Below are positions 53,827 to 62,817 of a DNA stretch of 64,000 bases, one piece after another. The translations under genes and the position numbers were made by a program. Under the pieces are notes generated by a model. That model had not been told where the DNA came from. It did not search any database and was given only the letters and a program-made list of their open reading frames with translations. Source of the DNA: Lentisphaeria bacterium (GTDB lineage Bacteria; Verrucomicrobiota; Lentisphaeria; Victivallales; UBA1829); contig DPDG01000074.1 in assembly GCA_003526375.1 (NCBI GenBank), positions 79,547-143,546 of the forward strand. Reading direction: 5' to 3'. Position 1 is the first letter of the stretch, and every line of letters starts with the position of its first letter.

Positions 53827-56652
53827 ATGTTGAATTCAAAGATGATCGCTTTCACCATTGCATGGACAGTATTCCGCCTGACAGCCGCTGATCCTTATGC
53901 TTCCATGGACACACTCGGGAAACTGCCGGATAAATCAGGGAAACCGGTGCAATACGGTCACGGCGTCTATGACAGGGCAAAAAGTTTTCCCCATTTGAAA
54001 AAAGAAGAATGGAGCCGGGATGACGCATTTCAGGCGACCTTCTGCGACCTGAACGCTCTGCGGAGAGATAACTTCGTCTATCCTTATGATACATTCATCC
54101 AAAAGCGGGAGCTGTTTTCCGCAAGAGGCGATTATCTCTCCATTCCGCTGACGGTCTTCCTTTCCAAACCGCTTGACAAACTGGAAATCAAGACATCCGG
54201 ACTCAAGGGACCGGGAGAAATCCCGCAGGAGAGGATCCGCTTCTTTACTGTCGTCCCCCGTGATGACAACCCGGGATTCCTCCACAATGCGCATCTTCTG
54301 CTCTCTCCGCGCCTCCGCAACCTGAAAAGCGGAGACAGGATCGACCTGCTCGCTTTCATCGACATACCGGAAGCAACCCCTCCCGGAATTTACAAGGGAA
54401 ACATCACGGTTTCATCCGGAGGAAAAGAGCTGAATATGCCGCTGTCGCTCCGGGTCATGAATTTCAAGCTTCCCGAAACAACCGGCAGTTTCGGATTCTA
54501 TCTCTACGGCAACTTATATGGTCCCGGGCAGACAGGTGTTCCGCAGAAAGGATTTACACCACAAAATCTGGAACGTTATTTTCGTTTCTACCGTTCCCGC
54601 CGCCTGAATTCAGTTACTCTTTATGACAATGTTCCGGATCTGCGTTACATTGACGGGAAAGTCACAGGAGAATTTACCGACATCACTCTGATTTCCGATG
54701 CAATGAAAAAGAACGGGCTCAAAGGAAAATTGATCATCGACCTGCGGGATATTACCTACTGGTGCAATGCCGTTGCGCAGAAACTGGAAACGCTCGGCGA
54801 CCAAGTTCCGCGCGGCGATCTCGGCATTACGATGAAGCAAAGGAAAAGCCAAACAGAACCTTATCCGGAAAAAGCAAAGCGGATTTTCGCCGAAGCACTG
54901 GAATATTTGAATGCCGAGGCGAAACGTGGACAATGGGTCGATTATCTGCTGCTGGTGGAAGAAGAAATTGGAAACCGTTTTCCAGTCAAGCTGGCAGGAT
55001 ATGCTTCCTTCATGCCCGTCCTGATGAAGGTCTGCCCCGAACGCGCCGTTGTCGTGGATAATGAAATCGGCTACGGGCGCAACGGAGAAATTGACCGCGG
55101 AGCCCGTGACAAAGTCCCTTACCGGCAGTATAACAGCTGGACAGAAGCCGCACTTGAAAATGCGGAAAAAGATCAGGCGCAGATTCTTCTTTTCAACTAC
55201 AATCCCTCCCGCCTTTCCTTCGGATTCCTGCCGCAGAGTATGAACGCCTCAGGCTGTCACCAGTGGGCAGATCTCTGGGATTCCTGGAATTTCCAATGGC
55301 AATATACCAGACTCTCAGAAGACGGAGTCGTCTCTTCTCTGGAAGTGGAGCGCATTCATGAGGGATGTGTCGATTACGCCGCATGTGAATTTCTCAAGGA
55401 ACTGATTCAGCGGAAAGAACAGGCGGGAGAAACAGAGCTTGCGGAAAAAGGAAAAAAGGTTTTGGAAAAAGTGACAGCCGGTCTGCCCTGCCAGGGAGAT
55501 ACCGCCCGGAATCTCTCCGCAATTTTGAGCAGCGAAGCGCTTGACGCCAGACGCTGGCAGATATTCTGCGCCATCGAAGAACTCTTGCGCGGACGTTCCC
55601 CGGAATCGAAAACCGAGACAGGAAATCCCTCCATCAAGGCGTTTCCTTCGGACAGGATCGAAGACAGGGACAACCAGTATGTCGCAAAAGTCGAAATACG
55701 GGACGGAAAAATGGAGGCTCATGCGGAAAGCACGGAAAAGTTCTGGGGCAAAGTCATAGGCCCCCTGCGCTATCTGCCGGAAAAGGAAGCGCAGTTGAAG
55801 GCGTTATCCAGCACGCTGGAGGAATACAGACGCCGTAATGCCCCCAGTTGGTCCACCATCCAGCTTGCCGCCCTGCCGGAAGGTCTGGCGATTCTCTCCA
55901 ATGCAAACCATGTGCGTCCGGACGACAAGTTCCACTCCAGTCGCAAGGACGACGACGGAGACCTGTGGAAAGACGACTGTTTCGAGCTTTTTTTCGAACT
56001 GCCGAACCAGGAAGTCTGCCGCCTGATCTTCAATGCGGCAGGAGCAAAAACCTTTCTGAGAAAAGGCGTTCCCGTTCCTGCGGGAAAAATCAGAAGTTTT
56101 GTGAAATCCCCCATCAATGCGTCCGGCGGAACCAGAGTCAAGCTGCTTGTTCCATGGAGCTATTTCGGCATGGAGGCACCTCCGGACCGGGGAACAGTCT
56201 GGAAGTTCAATGCAGGACGCGAATTTCATACCTACGGCATGATTCTTTCCTGGGCAAGAGTGTCAAGTTTCCACCAGCAGGAGAAATGGGGACACATCAT
56301 CTTTTCCAACAACGACATCAAACCCCTGCCGGTAAACTGGTCAACACGTTCCCCAATCAATATGATCTTATGCCTCAATCACACGATCATAGGAGGAAAC
56401 AATCTGGAATTCACAATCAATTATCATAAGGAAAAGGCAGGGAAAAACGGCATGAATGCTGTGCTCCGCCATGAAGACGGAACCAGAATCCCGCTCGGAG
56501 ACTGCCCTGTTCCCGCGCAGACCGCCCGAATAGTTCTCAATACAGCAGGGCTCAAAGCGGGAAAATGGGAACTGACGCTGAAACACGGCGGACTCCCCGG
56601 CTCCAAACCGGCAAAGCTGAACTTTGAAATTCTGGCGTCTCCCTGCGGCTGA
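53827..56652 (+). CDS. Secreted GH123-like protein with C-terminal CBM9-like domain
   Basis: Start at 53827 (MLNSKMIAFTIAWTVFRLTAA, a signal peptide) after GGGAG; 941 residues. Residues about 60-230 resemble the GH123 N-terminal beta domain (IPEATPPGIYKGNITVSSGGKELNMPLSLRVMNFKLP). A barrel-like region (about 235-560) has FYRSRRLNSVTLYDN and YLLLVEEEIGNRFP, with possible catalytic acids. The C-terminal 230 residues look CBM9/DOMON-like (DDGDLWKDDCFELFFELPNQEVCRL; VKLLVPWSYFGMEAP). GH123 enzymes are known as beta-N-acetylgalactosaminidases, but the activity here is unproven. Confidence 0.78.
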   Translation: MLNSKMIAFTIAWTVFRLTAADPYASMDTLGKLPDKSGKPVQYGHGVYDRAKSFPHLKKEEWSRDDAFQATFCDLNALRRDNFVYPYDTFIQKRELFSARGDYLSIPLTVFLSKPLDKLEIKTSGLKGPGEIPQERIRFFTVVPRDDNPGFLHNAHLLLSPRLRNLKSGDRIDLLAFIDIPEATPPGIYKGNITVSSGGKELNMPLSLRVMNFKLPETTGSFGFYLYGNLYGPGQTGVPQKGFTPQNLERYFRFYRSRRLNSVTLYDNVPDLRYIDGKVTGEFTDITLISDAMKKNGLKGKLIIDLRDITYWCNAVAQKLETLGDQVPRGDLGITMKQRKSQTEPYPEKAKRIFAEALEYLNAEAKRGQWVDYLLLVEEEIGNRFPVKLAGYASFMPVLMKVCPERAVVVDNEIGYGRNGEIDRGARDKVPYRQYNSWTEAALENAEKDQAQILLFNYNPSRLSFGFLPQSMNASGCHQWADLWDSWNFQWQYTRLSEDGVVSSLEVERIHEGCVDYAACEFLKELIQRKEQAGETELAEKGKKVLEKVTAGLPCQGDTARNLSAILSSEALDARRWQIFCAIEELLRGRSPESKTETGNPSIKAFPSDRIEDRDNQYVAKVEIRDGKMEAHAESTEKFWGKVIGPLRYLPEKEAQLKALSSTLEEYRRRNAPSWSTIQLAALPEGLAILSNANHVRPDDKFHSSRKDDDGDLWKDDCFELFFELPNQEVCRLIFNAAGAKTFLRKGVPVPAGKIRSFVKSPINASGGTRVKLLVPWSYFGMEAPPDRGTVWKFNAGREFHTYGMILSWARVSSFHQQEKWGHIIFSNNDIKPLPVNWSTRSPINMILCLNHTIIGGNNLEFTINYHKEKAGKNGMNAVLRHEDGTRIPLGDCPVPAQTARIVLNTAGLKAGKWELTLKHGGLPGSKPAKLNFEILASPCG

Positions 56653-56660
56653 ACAAGGAA

Positions 56661-57899
56661 TCAATCCCTGCGGAACAACACGATGCGGTTCGTGTTCGTT
56701 CCCTTGGAATTGTTGTCCACACCCCAGCAGTTCGCCGTCTTGGTGAACTGCTGGCTGTTGATCAGAATCAGTTCGGGAGTGAAACCCGCGGCGACTCCGC
56801 AGGGAACCGTCTGTTCCTCAAGGTAGACGGAGCCATGCCGCACCTCCCCAACCTCGAAAGCCACATAACCGCCGTGTTTCACGATGCGCCCGAGCTCGCG
56901 GAAAACCGCGCTCATCGCTTTGCGCCAGCCCGCAAGCCCTTTCTCCATCGTGATGCGGACAGACTTCGGATCTATCCCCGCGAACCACGAACGAAGCCAG
57001 TTGTCCTGCTCATAATCCACCACATCCAGAAACGGCGGCGAGGTCACGACAAGCGACACGCTTTCATCCGGAATCTGCGGAGTTGCATCCGAAGAAGCGG
57101 TCAGAATCCATGGCGCGCCCTCCCCCGGAAGTCTCCTGCAACCGGACGGAACGCAGTCCTTCAGCAGGGATTTCGTCTTCTTGAGCATGATGCGTTTCAC
57201 ATCGCGCCGCGGCGGAACCTGCCCGCGTTTTTCATTGATTCTGCGCTGGGACTCCACGGAAACCGCCTGATTCGGCGGCAGGGTGTAAACCGAAAAGAAA
57301 CCGGAGGAGTGCCCGGTAAGACGGTTCAGCGCGACCATGCGGAGCCAGGAATCAATCCGGTCGAGTTCATGGCTCAGGAAATATTCGCGCAGGGCGCAGA
57401 GTTCGCGCAAAGTCTCCTCATGGTAAAACACCAGCAGTTCTTCCGGGATCGCGCTGCGGCAGTTCAGTTCCAGAGACAGCAGGCGCTCCTCTATTTCCGG
57501 ATATTCCGGCGGATTCAGGCGCGGTTCCAGCAGAAAACGGCTCAGGGGATTGACGTCGCACCCTGCGGGGACACGTCCGGAAAGCGCCGCCTCCAGCAAC
57601 GTTGTGCCGCGCCCCATGAACGGATCGTAGACAACATCGCCGGGAGAAGTCAGGCGTTCGATGAAGAAACGCGGCAACTGAGGCTTGAAACAGGCGCGGT
57701 AGGAGATCTCATGCAGGGAGTGTGCGGCACGCTGGGCGGAGGTCCAGAACTCGTTCGTGAACGTCTCGACTTCAAGATTCAGCTCATGAATCGAAGTATG
57801 AGAGCAGAACGTCGCCCTGCCGAACTCCCGGAAACTGCGCAGTTCCTCTTTCAATCGATCCCCCTGTTCTTTTGAAAAATTTACCCGAGCACCGGCCAC
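56661..57899 (-). CDS. Orphan DNA methyltransferase (N4/N6 type)
   Basis: 412 residues from a GTG at 57899 that overlaps the end of the ABC gene by 19 nt. The AdoMet loop DPFMGRGTTLLEAALSG lies at 92-107, and the catalytic motif TSPPFLDVVDYEQDNWLR at 286-303. Motif I thus precedes motif IV, unlike the common beta-class order. No restriction endonuclease or specificity gene is adjacent. It could be a housekeeping or phage-derived methylase; the recognition site is unknown. Confidence 0.85.
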   Translation of the reverse strand: MAGARVNFSKEQGDRLKEELRSFREFGRATFCSHTSIHELNLEVETFTNEFWTSAQRAAHSLHEISYRACFKPQLPRFFIERLTSPGDVVYDPFMGRGTTLLEAALSGRVPAGCDVNPLSRFLLEPRLNPPEYPEIEERLLSLELNCRSAIPEELLVFYHEETLRELCALREYFLSHELDRIDSWLRMVALNRLTGHSSGFFSVYTLPPNQAVSVESQRRINEKRGQVPPRRDVKRIMLKKTKSLLKDCVPSGCRRLPGEGAPWILTASSDATPQIPDESVSLVVTSPPFLDVVDYEQDNWLRSWFAGIDPKSVRITMEKGLAGWRKAMSAVFRELGRIVKHGGYVAFEVGEVRHGSVYLEEQTVPCGVAAGFTPELILINSQQFTKTANCWGVDNNSKGTNTNRIVLFRRD

Positions 57900-58681
57900 A
57901 AACGACCGTCGGGACGCGGATACAGTTTAATCGGGACGCCGAATGCGTCACTCAGATTTGCTTCGTTCAGGACGTCGCCACGCATCCCGCAGCTCGTGAT
58001 TCTGCCGTTGCCGAGAATGATTCCGCGGTCGAAACTTGCCGTGATTTCTTCGATTCTCTGTGTGATGAAAAGCATGGTCGGAGAATTCTCCGCCGCGGCA
58101 AGAGCGTCAATCGCCTCCAGCAGAAACTCACGGCTCCTGAGATCCAGATAAACACAGGTCTCGTCAAGAATCACCAGTTCCGGCTTCGCGATCAGCGCAC
58201 GCGCGATCAGAGCCTTGATCTGCTCGCCGGAGGAAAGACGGTCGAAATAACGGTCCGCCAGATGTTTCGCGCCGATCCGCTCCAGAGCGCTCAGCGCAAG
58301 CTCCATCTCCTCATCGGACGCCTTGCGGTAAAATCCGACGGTGGAATCCAGTCCGGAAAGCGCCACGTCAATGGTTTTCCAGCGGATCGAAGTATCGGCA
58401 GTCCATGCCTGGAGAAACGGGCTCGCCCACGCGACTTTTTTGCGGACTTCCGTAATGTCACACGCGCCGTAGCGGTTGCCGAGCACACAGACCTCCGCCC
58501 CGAACAGCGGCCACGCCATGCCGAGAATCATCTTGACAAGCGTTGTCTTGCCCGCCCCGTTGGGCCCGAGGATGAACCAGTGTTCCCCGCGTTCCACCCT
58601 CCAGTTGAAGTCATGGAGAATCTCATTGCCTTCCAGTTTCAAAGTTGCGTTTTTTATGACGAGAGCAGGTGTCGTTTCCAT
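57881..58681 (-). CDS. ABC transporter ATP-binding protein, YlmA/ModF-like
   Basis: Start at 58681 (METTPALVIKNATLKL); 266 residues. Walker A GPNGAGKTTLV, signature RLSSGEQIKALIARAL, Walker B LVILDETCVYLDL and the switch His replaced by FITQRIEEI. The Gln at the H-loop position and lone gene (no permease adjacent) suggest the YlmA/ModF-like soluble group rather than a classical importer. The spacer toward pheA carries a heptamer tandem repeat. Confidence 0.88.
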   Translation of the reverse strand: METTPALVIKNATLKLEGNEILHDFNWRVERGEHWFILGPNGAGKTTLVKMILGMAWPLFGAEVCVLGNRYGACDITEVRKKVAWASPFLQAWTADTSIRWKTIDVALSGLDSTVGFYRKASDEEMELALSALERIGAKHLADRYFDRLSSGEQIKALIARALIAKPELVILDETCVYLDLRSREFLLEAIDALAAAENSPTMLFITQRIEEITASFDRGIILGNGRITSCGMRGDVLNEANLSDAFGVPIKLYPRPDGRLWPVLG

Positions 58682-58721
58682 TTTCAAAATCCGGCTTTCT
58701 TAACTCTTTTAAGTTGCTGCC

Positions 58722-58755
58722 AACTCTTATACTCTTAACTCTTAACTCTTAACTT
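58722..58755. repeat. Heptamer tandem repeat next to the pheA stop codon
   Basis: Minus-strand GTTAAGA units repeat three to four times (one unit is GTATAAGA) and begin directly at the pheA stop codon. A degenerate unit lies near 58701. Confidence 0.75.
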
Positions 58756-59824
58756 ACTGAGCCTCGTCTCCGCAGGGATAACTGCCGAGAACGCGGAGCG
58801 CCTGCGTCTGCGGACGCAGATACTCGATGGCGCGCTTGACCTTCTCATTTTCGATATGTCCGAGCAGGTCGATGAAGAAGTAATATTCCCAGTTCTGCAC
58901 TTTGGACGGACGGCTTTCGATCATCGTGAGCGTAATCCCCTCATTTTTGAACGGAAGCAGCGCATCGTAAAGCACGCCGACACGATCCTTGATCGCAAAA
59001 CAGATCGACGTTTTGTCGTTGCCCGTCGGCAGCGGCATCTGATTGCCGAGAACCAGAAAACGGGTCGTGTTGTTCGGATTGTCCTCGATGTTCTGCGCGA
59101 GGATGTTCAGCCCGTAAATCTCGCCGGCGAACGCCCCTGCGATCGCGGCGGAATCGGGCTCCTGCGCGGCGGTCGCGGCGGCGCGGGAGTTGCTGGAACA
59201 CTCGTGAATCTCGACGTCCGGCAGATATTCGCTGATCCATGCGCGGCACTGGCTCAGGGACTGCACATGGCTGTAAAGTTTCCTGATCGACTTCATCGGG
59301 AACTTCGACAGCAGGGAATGATGCACGCGCAGGTTGATCTCTGCGCAGATCTTCGCATCGGAATTCACAAAGATGTCAAGGGTATGGGAAACCACGCCCT
59401 CGGTTGAGTTCTCGACGGGAACACATCCGTAGTCGGCGCGCCCGTTGTGAACATCCGCAAAAATGTCGTCGATATTGCCTTTCGGGACGTAGGCGACGCT
59501 GTGCCCGAATTTGGAAACCGCCGCCAGATGGGTGAATGTGCCTTCCGGTCCGAGATATGCGATATTCAGCGGATGTTCGAGGGCAAGCGCACCGGACATG
59601 ATCTCGCGGTAAACCGCCTTCAGAGTCGTCTGGCTCATCGGTCCCTGATTCAGCGCGGCGACTTTCTCAAATACGATTTTTTCGCGTTCCGGCACATAAA
59701 AAATGCCCGAGGAATTCTTTTTATGCCGTCCGACCTCGATCACGGTCTGATAACGTTCATTGAGAAGTTTTACGATTTCCGCATCAATCGAATCGATTTT
59801 TTTCCGCAATTCATCCAGAGCCAT
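58754..59824 (-). CDS. pheA: Chorismate mutase / prephenate dehydratase (P-protein)
   Basis: Start at 59824 (MALDELRKKIDSIDAEIVKLL) after AAGGA; 356 residues. Residues 1-85 are an AroQ chorismate mutase (LNERYQTVIEVGRHKKNSSG; VPEREKIVFEKVA). Residues 88-270 are prephenate dehydratase with AYLGPEGTFTHLAA, VENSTEGVVSHTLD and NNTTRFLVLG. Residues about 275-345 are an ACT domain (GVLYDALLPFKNEGITLTMIESRPS) for phenylalanine feedback. Phenylalanine biosynthesis, cytosol. The gene is last before the heptamer repeat. Confidence 0.97.
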   Translation of the reverse strand: MALDELRKKIDSIDAEIVKLLNERYQTVIEVGRHKKNSSGIFYVPEREKIVFEKVAALNQGPMSQTTLKAVYREIMSGALALEHPLNIAYLGPEGTFTHLAAVSKFGHSVAYVPKGNIDDIFADVHNGRADYGCVPVENSTEGVVSHTLDIFVNSDAKICAEINLRVHHSLLSKFPMKSIRKLYSHVQSLSQCRAWISEYLPDVEIHECSSNSRAAATAAQEPDSAAIAGAFAGEIYGLNILAQNIEDNPNNTTRFLVLGNQMPLPTGNDKTSICFAIKDRVGVLYDALLPFKNEGITLTMIESRPSKVQNWEYYFFIDLLGHIENEKVKRAIEYLRPQTQALRVLGSYPCGDEAQ

Positions 59825-59973
59825 ACGCAAAATCCTTATTTTTTAGAGTCATCTGTTTTATACAGCTGATTAATTTACCACATTTTCTTCATTATCTCAA
59901 GCAGATTACTTGATTTTCACGTAAAAATGACAATATTTACACACGTCAAAAATCAAGGGAGACAAAATCCATC

Positions 59974-60315
59974 ATGGCTGTCATCATCAAAACGGTCCTT
60001 TTGCTGACCTGTTCCAATCTGTTCATGACCTTCGCATGGTATGCGCACCTCAAGAACATGTCCTCGAAACCGTGGTTCATCGCGGCGCTCGCAAGCTGGG
60101 GAATCGCATTTTTCGAATACATGATTCAGGTTCCGGCAAACCGGATCGGCTATACCCAACTGTCACTCGCCCAGCTCAAAATATTGCAGGAGGTCATCAC
60201 CCTTTCCGTATTCGTGCCGTTTTCCATTCTTTACATGAAGGAAGGATTCAAGCTGGATTTCATCTGGGCGGGACTCTGTCTCGTCGGCGCAGTTTATTTT
60301 ATGTTCCGCACTTGA
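59974..60315 (+). CDS. Small DMT-like membrane protein (DUF486 type)
   Basis: 113 residues with four membrane segments; AGGGAG precedes the start. The sequence LTCSNLFMTFAWYAHLK, FEYMIQVPANRIGY and QLKILQEVITLSVFVPFSILYM matches the DUF486 family, related to small multidrug resistance-like proteins. Function unknown. Confidence 0.85.
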   Translation: MAVIIKTVLLLTCSNLFMTFAWYAHLKNMSSKPWFIAALASWGIAFFEYMIQVPANRIGYTQLSLAQLKILQEVITLSVFVPFSILYMKEGFKLDFIWAGLCLVGAVYFMFRT

Positions 60316-60388
60316 AAAATGCAAAACTCGCACTATGCTACTTTTTAACAGCGGAAATGGCTGATGATTCTAACAAAGGGAGAGTAGA

Positions 60389-60982
60389 ATGATTGACACC
60401 ATTCTGAGCAATGTCGGCAATTTTCTCGCGGGCGCCCAGGCGATGATGATGTACTGGGGGCTCGCCATTCTCGGAACGATTTTCTTCGGAATCACATGCC
60501 TTTTAAGTCTATTCAGGCTCGGCGGCATCGACAATCCCGACTTCGACGCGGACGGTTCCGTTTTGGACCATGCGGACACCGGCTATCTTGACTTCAAACT
60601 TTTCTCCCTGCGTTCCGTGCTTGCCTTCCTGACAGTCTTCGGCTGGGGCGGCGTCATCTGGGGCAGCAAGGGAATCGCCGGATTTTTCCTTGCTCTGTTC
60701 TGCGGCTTCATCACGATGCTGATCACCGCTTCCATTCTCTATTTCACGATGCGCCTGCAGTACAGTGGCAATGTCAGAGCCGAAGATTTCAACGGCAAAG
60801 CCGGAACCGTCTACCTCAGCATACCCGGCGGCAGCGTGGAAGCGGGAAAAATCGTCGTCTCCATCGGCGGCGCCACGCATGAGCTTCAGGCCGTTGCGGA
60901 GGAACCGCTTCCGACAGGAACACCGATCGTTGTGGTCAAGTCTCTCGACGGCAAACGCTTTCTCGTGGAAAAAGTAAAATAA
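60389..60982 (+). CDS. NfeD-like membrane protein with OB-fold tail
   Basis: 197 residues. Two or three membrane segments (about 20-45, 75-92, 95-120) precede a C-terminal OB-like beta domain (VRAEDFNGKAGTVYLSIPGGSVEAGKIVVSIGGATHEL). It is 40 nt from a flotillin gene; NfeD/flotillin pairs (YuaF/YuaG) are known partners in membrane microdomain organisation. Confidence 0.85.
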   Translation: MIDTILSNVGNFLAGAQAMMMYWGLAILGTIFFGITCLLSLFRLGGIDNPDFDADGSVLDHADTGYLDFKLFSLRSVLAFLTVFGWGGVIWGSKGIAGFFLALFCGFITMLITASILYFTMRLQYSGNVRAEDFNGKAGTVYLSIPGGSVEAGKIVVSIGGATHELQAVAEEPLPTGTPIVVVKSLDGKRFLVEKVK

Positions 60983-61022
60983 CAACAGTCCCAATAAATA
61001 AAACAAAATGAAGGAGTCGTAT

Positions 61023-62654
61023 ATGGAATTGATTCCATTACTCGCAGCCCAACAGATCGGAGGCGGAGCGGTTCTGCTCATCGTCATCATCGCATTCGTG
61101 GCATTCGCCGTTTTCATCGGAGTCCTTGCCCGGATCAAAAAATGCCCGTCCGACCGGATCATGGTCATTTACGGTTCACAGATTTTCCACAAGGACAAAA
61201 CAACGAAACATGCCGCACGCTGCATCCACGGCGGAACAGCTTTCATCTGGCCGGTCGTACAGGATTACGGTTTTCTCTCCCTGCGCCCGATCCAGCTTGA
61301 GGTGAATCTGCGCAACGCGCTCTGCAAACAGAACATCCGCATCAATGTGCCGTCGGTTTTTACGGTCGGCGTCAGCACGGATGAAATGCTCATGGGCAAT
61401 GCGGCAAACCGTCTGCTGGGACTCCAGCCGGACGCCATCGGAGAACTGGCAAAAGACATCATCTTCGGTCAATTGCGCCTGGTGATCGCATCCATGACGA
61501 TCGAGCAGATCAACTCCGACCGCGAAACGTTCCTGCGCAGCATCGAGCAGAACGTCGCGGAGGAACTCAACAAGATCGGGCTCCTGCTCCTGAACGTCAA
61601 CATTACCGATATCACAGACGAAAGCGGATACATTGACGCAATCGGAAAGCGCGCGGCGTCGGAAGCCATCAACAAGGCGCGTATCGAGGTCGCGGAAGAA
61701 GAGCGCAAGGGCGGAATCGGTGAAGCCGAAGCACGCAAGGCGCAGCGTATCGCAGTATCCCAGGCGGAAGCCGAAGCACAGGCGGGAGAAGCCAACGCAG
61801 ACAGAGAACGCCGCATTGCCGTGACTCAGGCGGAAGCGCAGGCGCAGTCCGGAGAAGCCGACGCAGACAAGCAGCGCCGCATCGCCATCAAGGAAGCCGA
61901 AGCGCAGGCGCAGATCGGCGAAGCCAACGCAGACAAGGAACGCCGTATTTCCATCAAACAGGCGGAGGCTCTTGCAATCGAAGGAGAAAACGTTTCCGCC
62001 ATCGAGATTGCGAAGTCCAATGCGACAAGGGTGGAAAATGAAGCCGACGCATACCGTCAGGCGGAAGCCGCAAAGCGCATCGCGGAAGCCAAAATCAAAC
62101 AGGCGGACTACGAAGCCGAAATGCTCGCCCAGATCGCACGCGCCAAAATGGAAACCGAAAAACAGAAGGCGGAAACGCTTGTCCATGCGGAAATAGAAAA
62201 GGAACAGGTCGTGATTCAAGCCGAGGCGGAAGCCGAAAAACGCAGGCGTGAAGCCAAAGGCGAAGCCGACGCCATCTATGCAAAGCTGGAGGCGGAGGCA
62301 CGCGGAAACTATGAAATCCTCAAAGCCAAAGGCGATGGATACAATCAGATCATCGCCTCCTGCAACGGCAATGCGGACGCCGCCGGGAAAATGCTCCTCA
62401 TCGAAAAACTGGAAGAACTCGTCAAGCTCCAGACCGAAGCGATCAAGAACATCAAGATCGACAAAGTCACTGTCTGGGACGGCGGACAGCAGGTCAACGG
62501 CAAGAGCTCCACAGCCAATTTTCTCAGCGGCATGATGCAGAGCATCCCTCCGCTTCATGACGTCGCCGGAATGGCTGGAATTGATCTGCCCGGCTACCTC
62601 GGCAAGATTCAGGAAGACAGCAATCAGAAGGAAACGCCTGCCCAGCAGCAGTAA
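61023..62654 (+). CDS. Flotillin-like SPFH protein
   Basis: Start at 61023 (MELIPLLAAQQIGGGAVLL) after AAGGAG; 543 residues. An N-terminal membrane anchor (about 14-36), an SPFH/Band 7 domain (about 40-210: IMVIYGSQIFHK; VSTDEMLMGNAANRLLG; ELNKIGLLLLNVNITDITDESGY), then a long EA-rich coiled coil. A 22-residue unit (RIAVSQAEAEAQAGEANADR-ER type) is repeated at 61746-61943 (three full units) plus a partial fourth. Flotillins scaffold membrane domains; NfeD-like partner lies upstream. Confidence 0.94.
   Translation: MELIPLLAAQQIGGGAVLLIVIIAFVAFAVFIGVLARIKKCPSDRIMVIYGSQIFHKDKTTKHAARCIHGGTAFIWPVVQDYGFLSLRPIQLEVNLRNALCKQNIRINVPSVFTVGVSTDEMLMGNAANRLLGLQPDAIGELAKDIIFGQLRLVIASMTIEQINSDRETFLRSIEQNVAEELNKIGLLLLNVNITDITDESGYIDAIGKRAASEAINKARIEVAEEERKGGIGEAEARKAQRIAVSQAEAEAQAGEANADRERRIAVTQAEAQAQSGEADADKQRRIAIKEAEAQAQIGEANADKERRISIKQAEALAIEGENVSAIEIAKSNATRVENEADAYRQAEAAKRIAEAKIKQADYEAEMLAQIARAKMETEKQKAETLVHAEIEKEQVVIQAEAEAEKRRREAKGEADAIYAKLEAEARGNYEILKAKGDGYNQIIASCNGNADAAGKMLLIEKLEELVKLQTEAIKNIKIDKVTVWDGGQQVNGKSSTANFLSGMMQSIPPLHDVAGMAGIDLPGYLGKIQEDSNQKETPAQQQ
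61746..62009 (+). repeat. 66-bp tandem repeat inside the flotillin gene
   Basis: Units at 61746-61811, 61812-61877 and 61878-61943 and a diverged fourth from 61944 each encode 22 residues of Ala/Glu coiled coil. Confidence 0.85.
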
Positions 62655-62668
62655 TCCGTTTCAATATA

Positions 62669-62718
62669 CAGATTACCCTCTCCCGCATTGTCGTTGCGGA
62701 AGGGGGTAATCTGTTTTT
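62669..62718 (+). terminator. Rho-independent terminator of the flotillin operon
   Basis: CAGATTACCC...GGGTAATCTG arms extend inward to CTCCCGCA/TGCGGAAGG, followed by five T. Confidence 0.9.
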
Positions 62719-62763
62719 CGGGCAAATGAATCAGCAACGCGATCCCCCGCATTGCGAAACTGA

Positions 62764-62795
62764 AAAAGCCGGGTTCCTTTCGAAAACCCGGCTTT
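62764..62795 (-). terminator. Rho-independent terminator of the minus-strand Gfo/Idh gene
   Basis: On the minus strand AAGCCGGGTT / AACCCGGCTT form a 10-bp stem followed by TTTTTC, 22 nt after the stop codon. Confidence 0.9.
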
Positions 62796-62817
62796 ATTCA
62801 ATCTGACAGGAAACGAA

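Noticed and set aside
61176..62558. 460-codon minus-strand frame opposite the flotillin gene
   Set aside because: Phe/Leu/Cys-rich mirror of the Glu/Ala coiled coil, no start signals.
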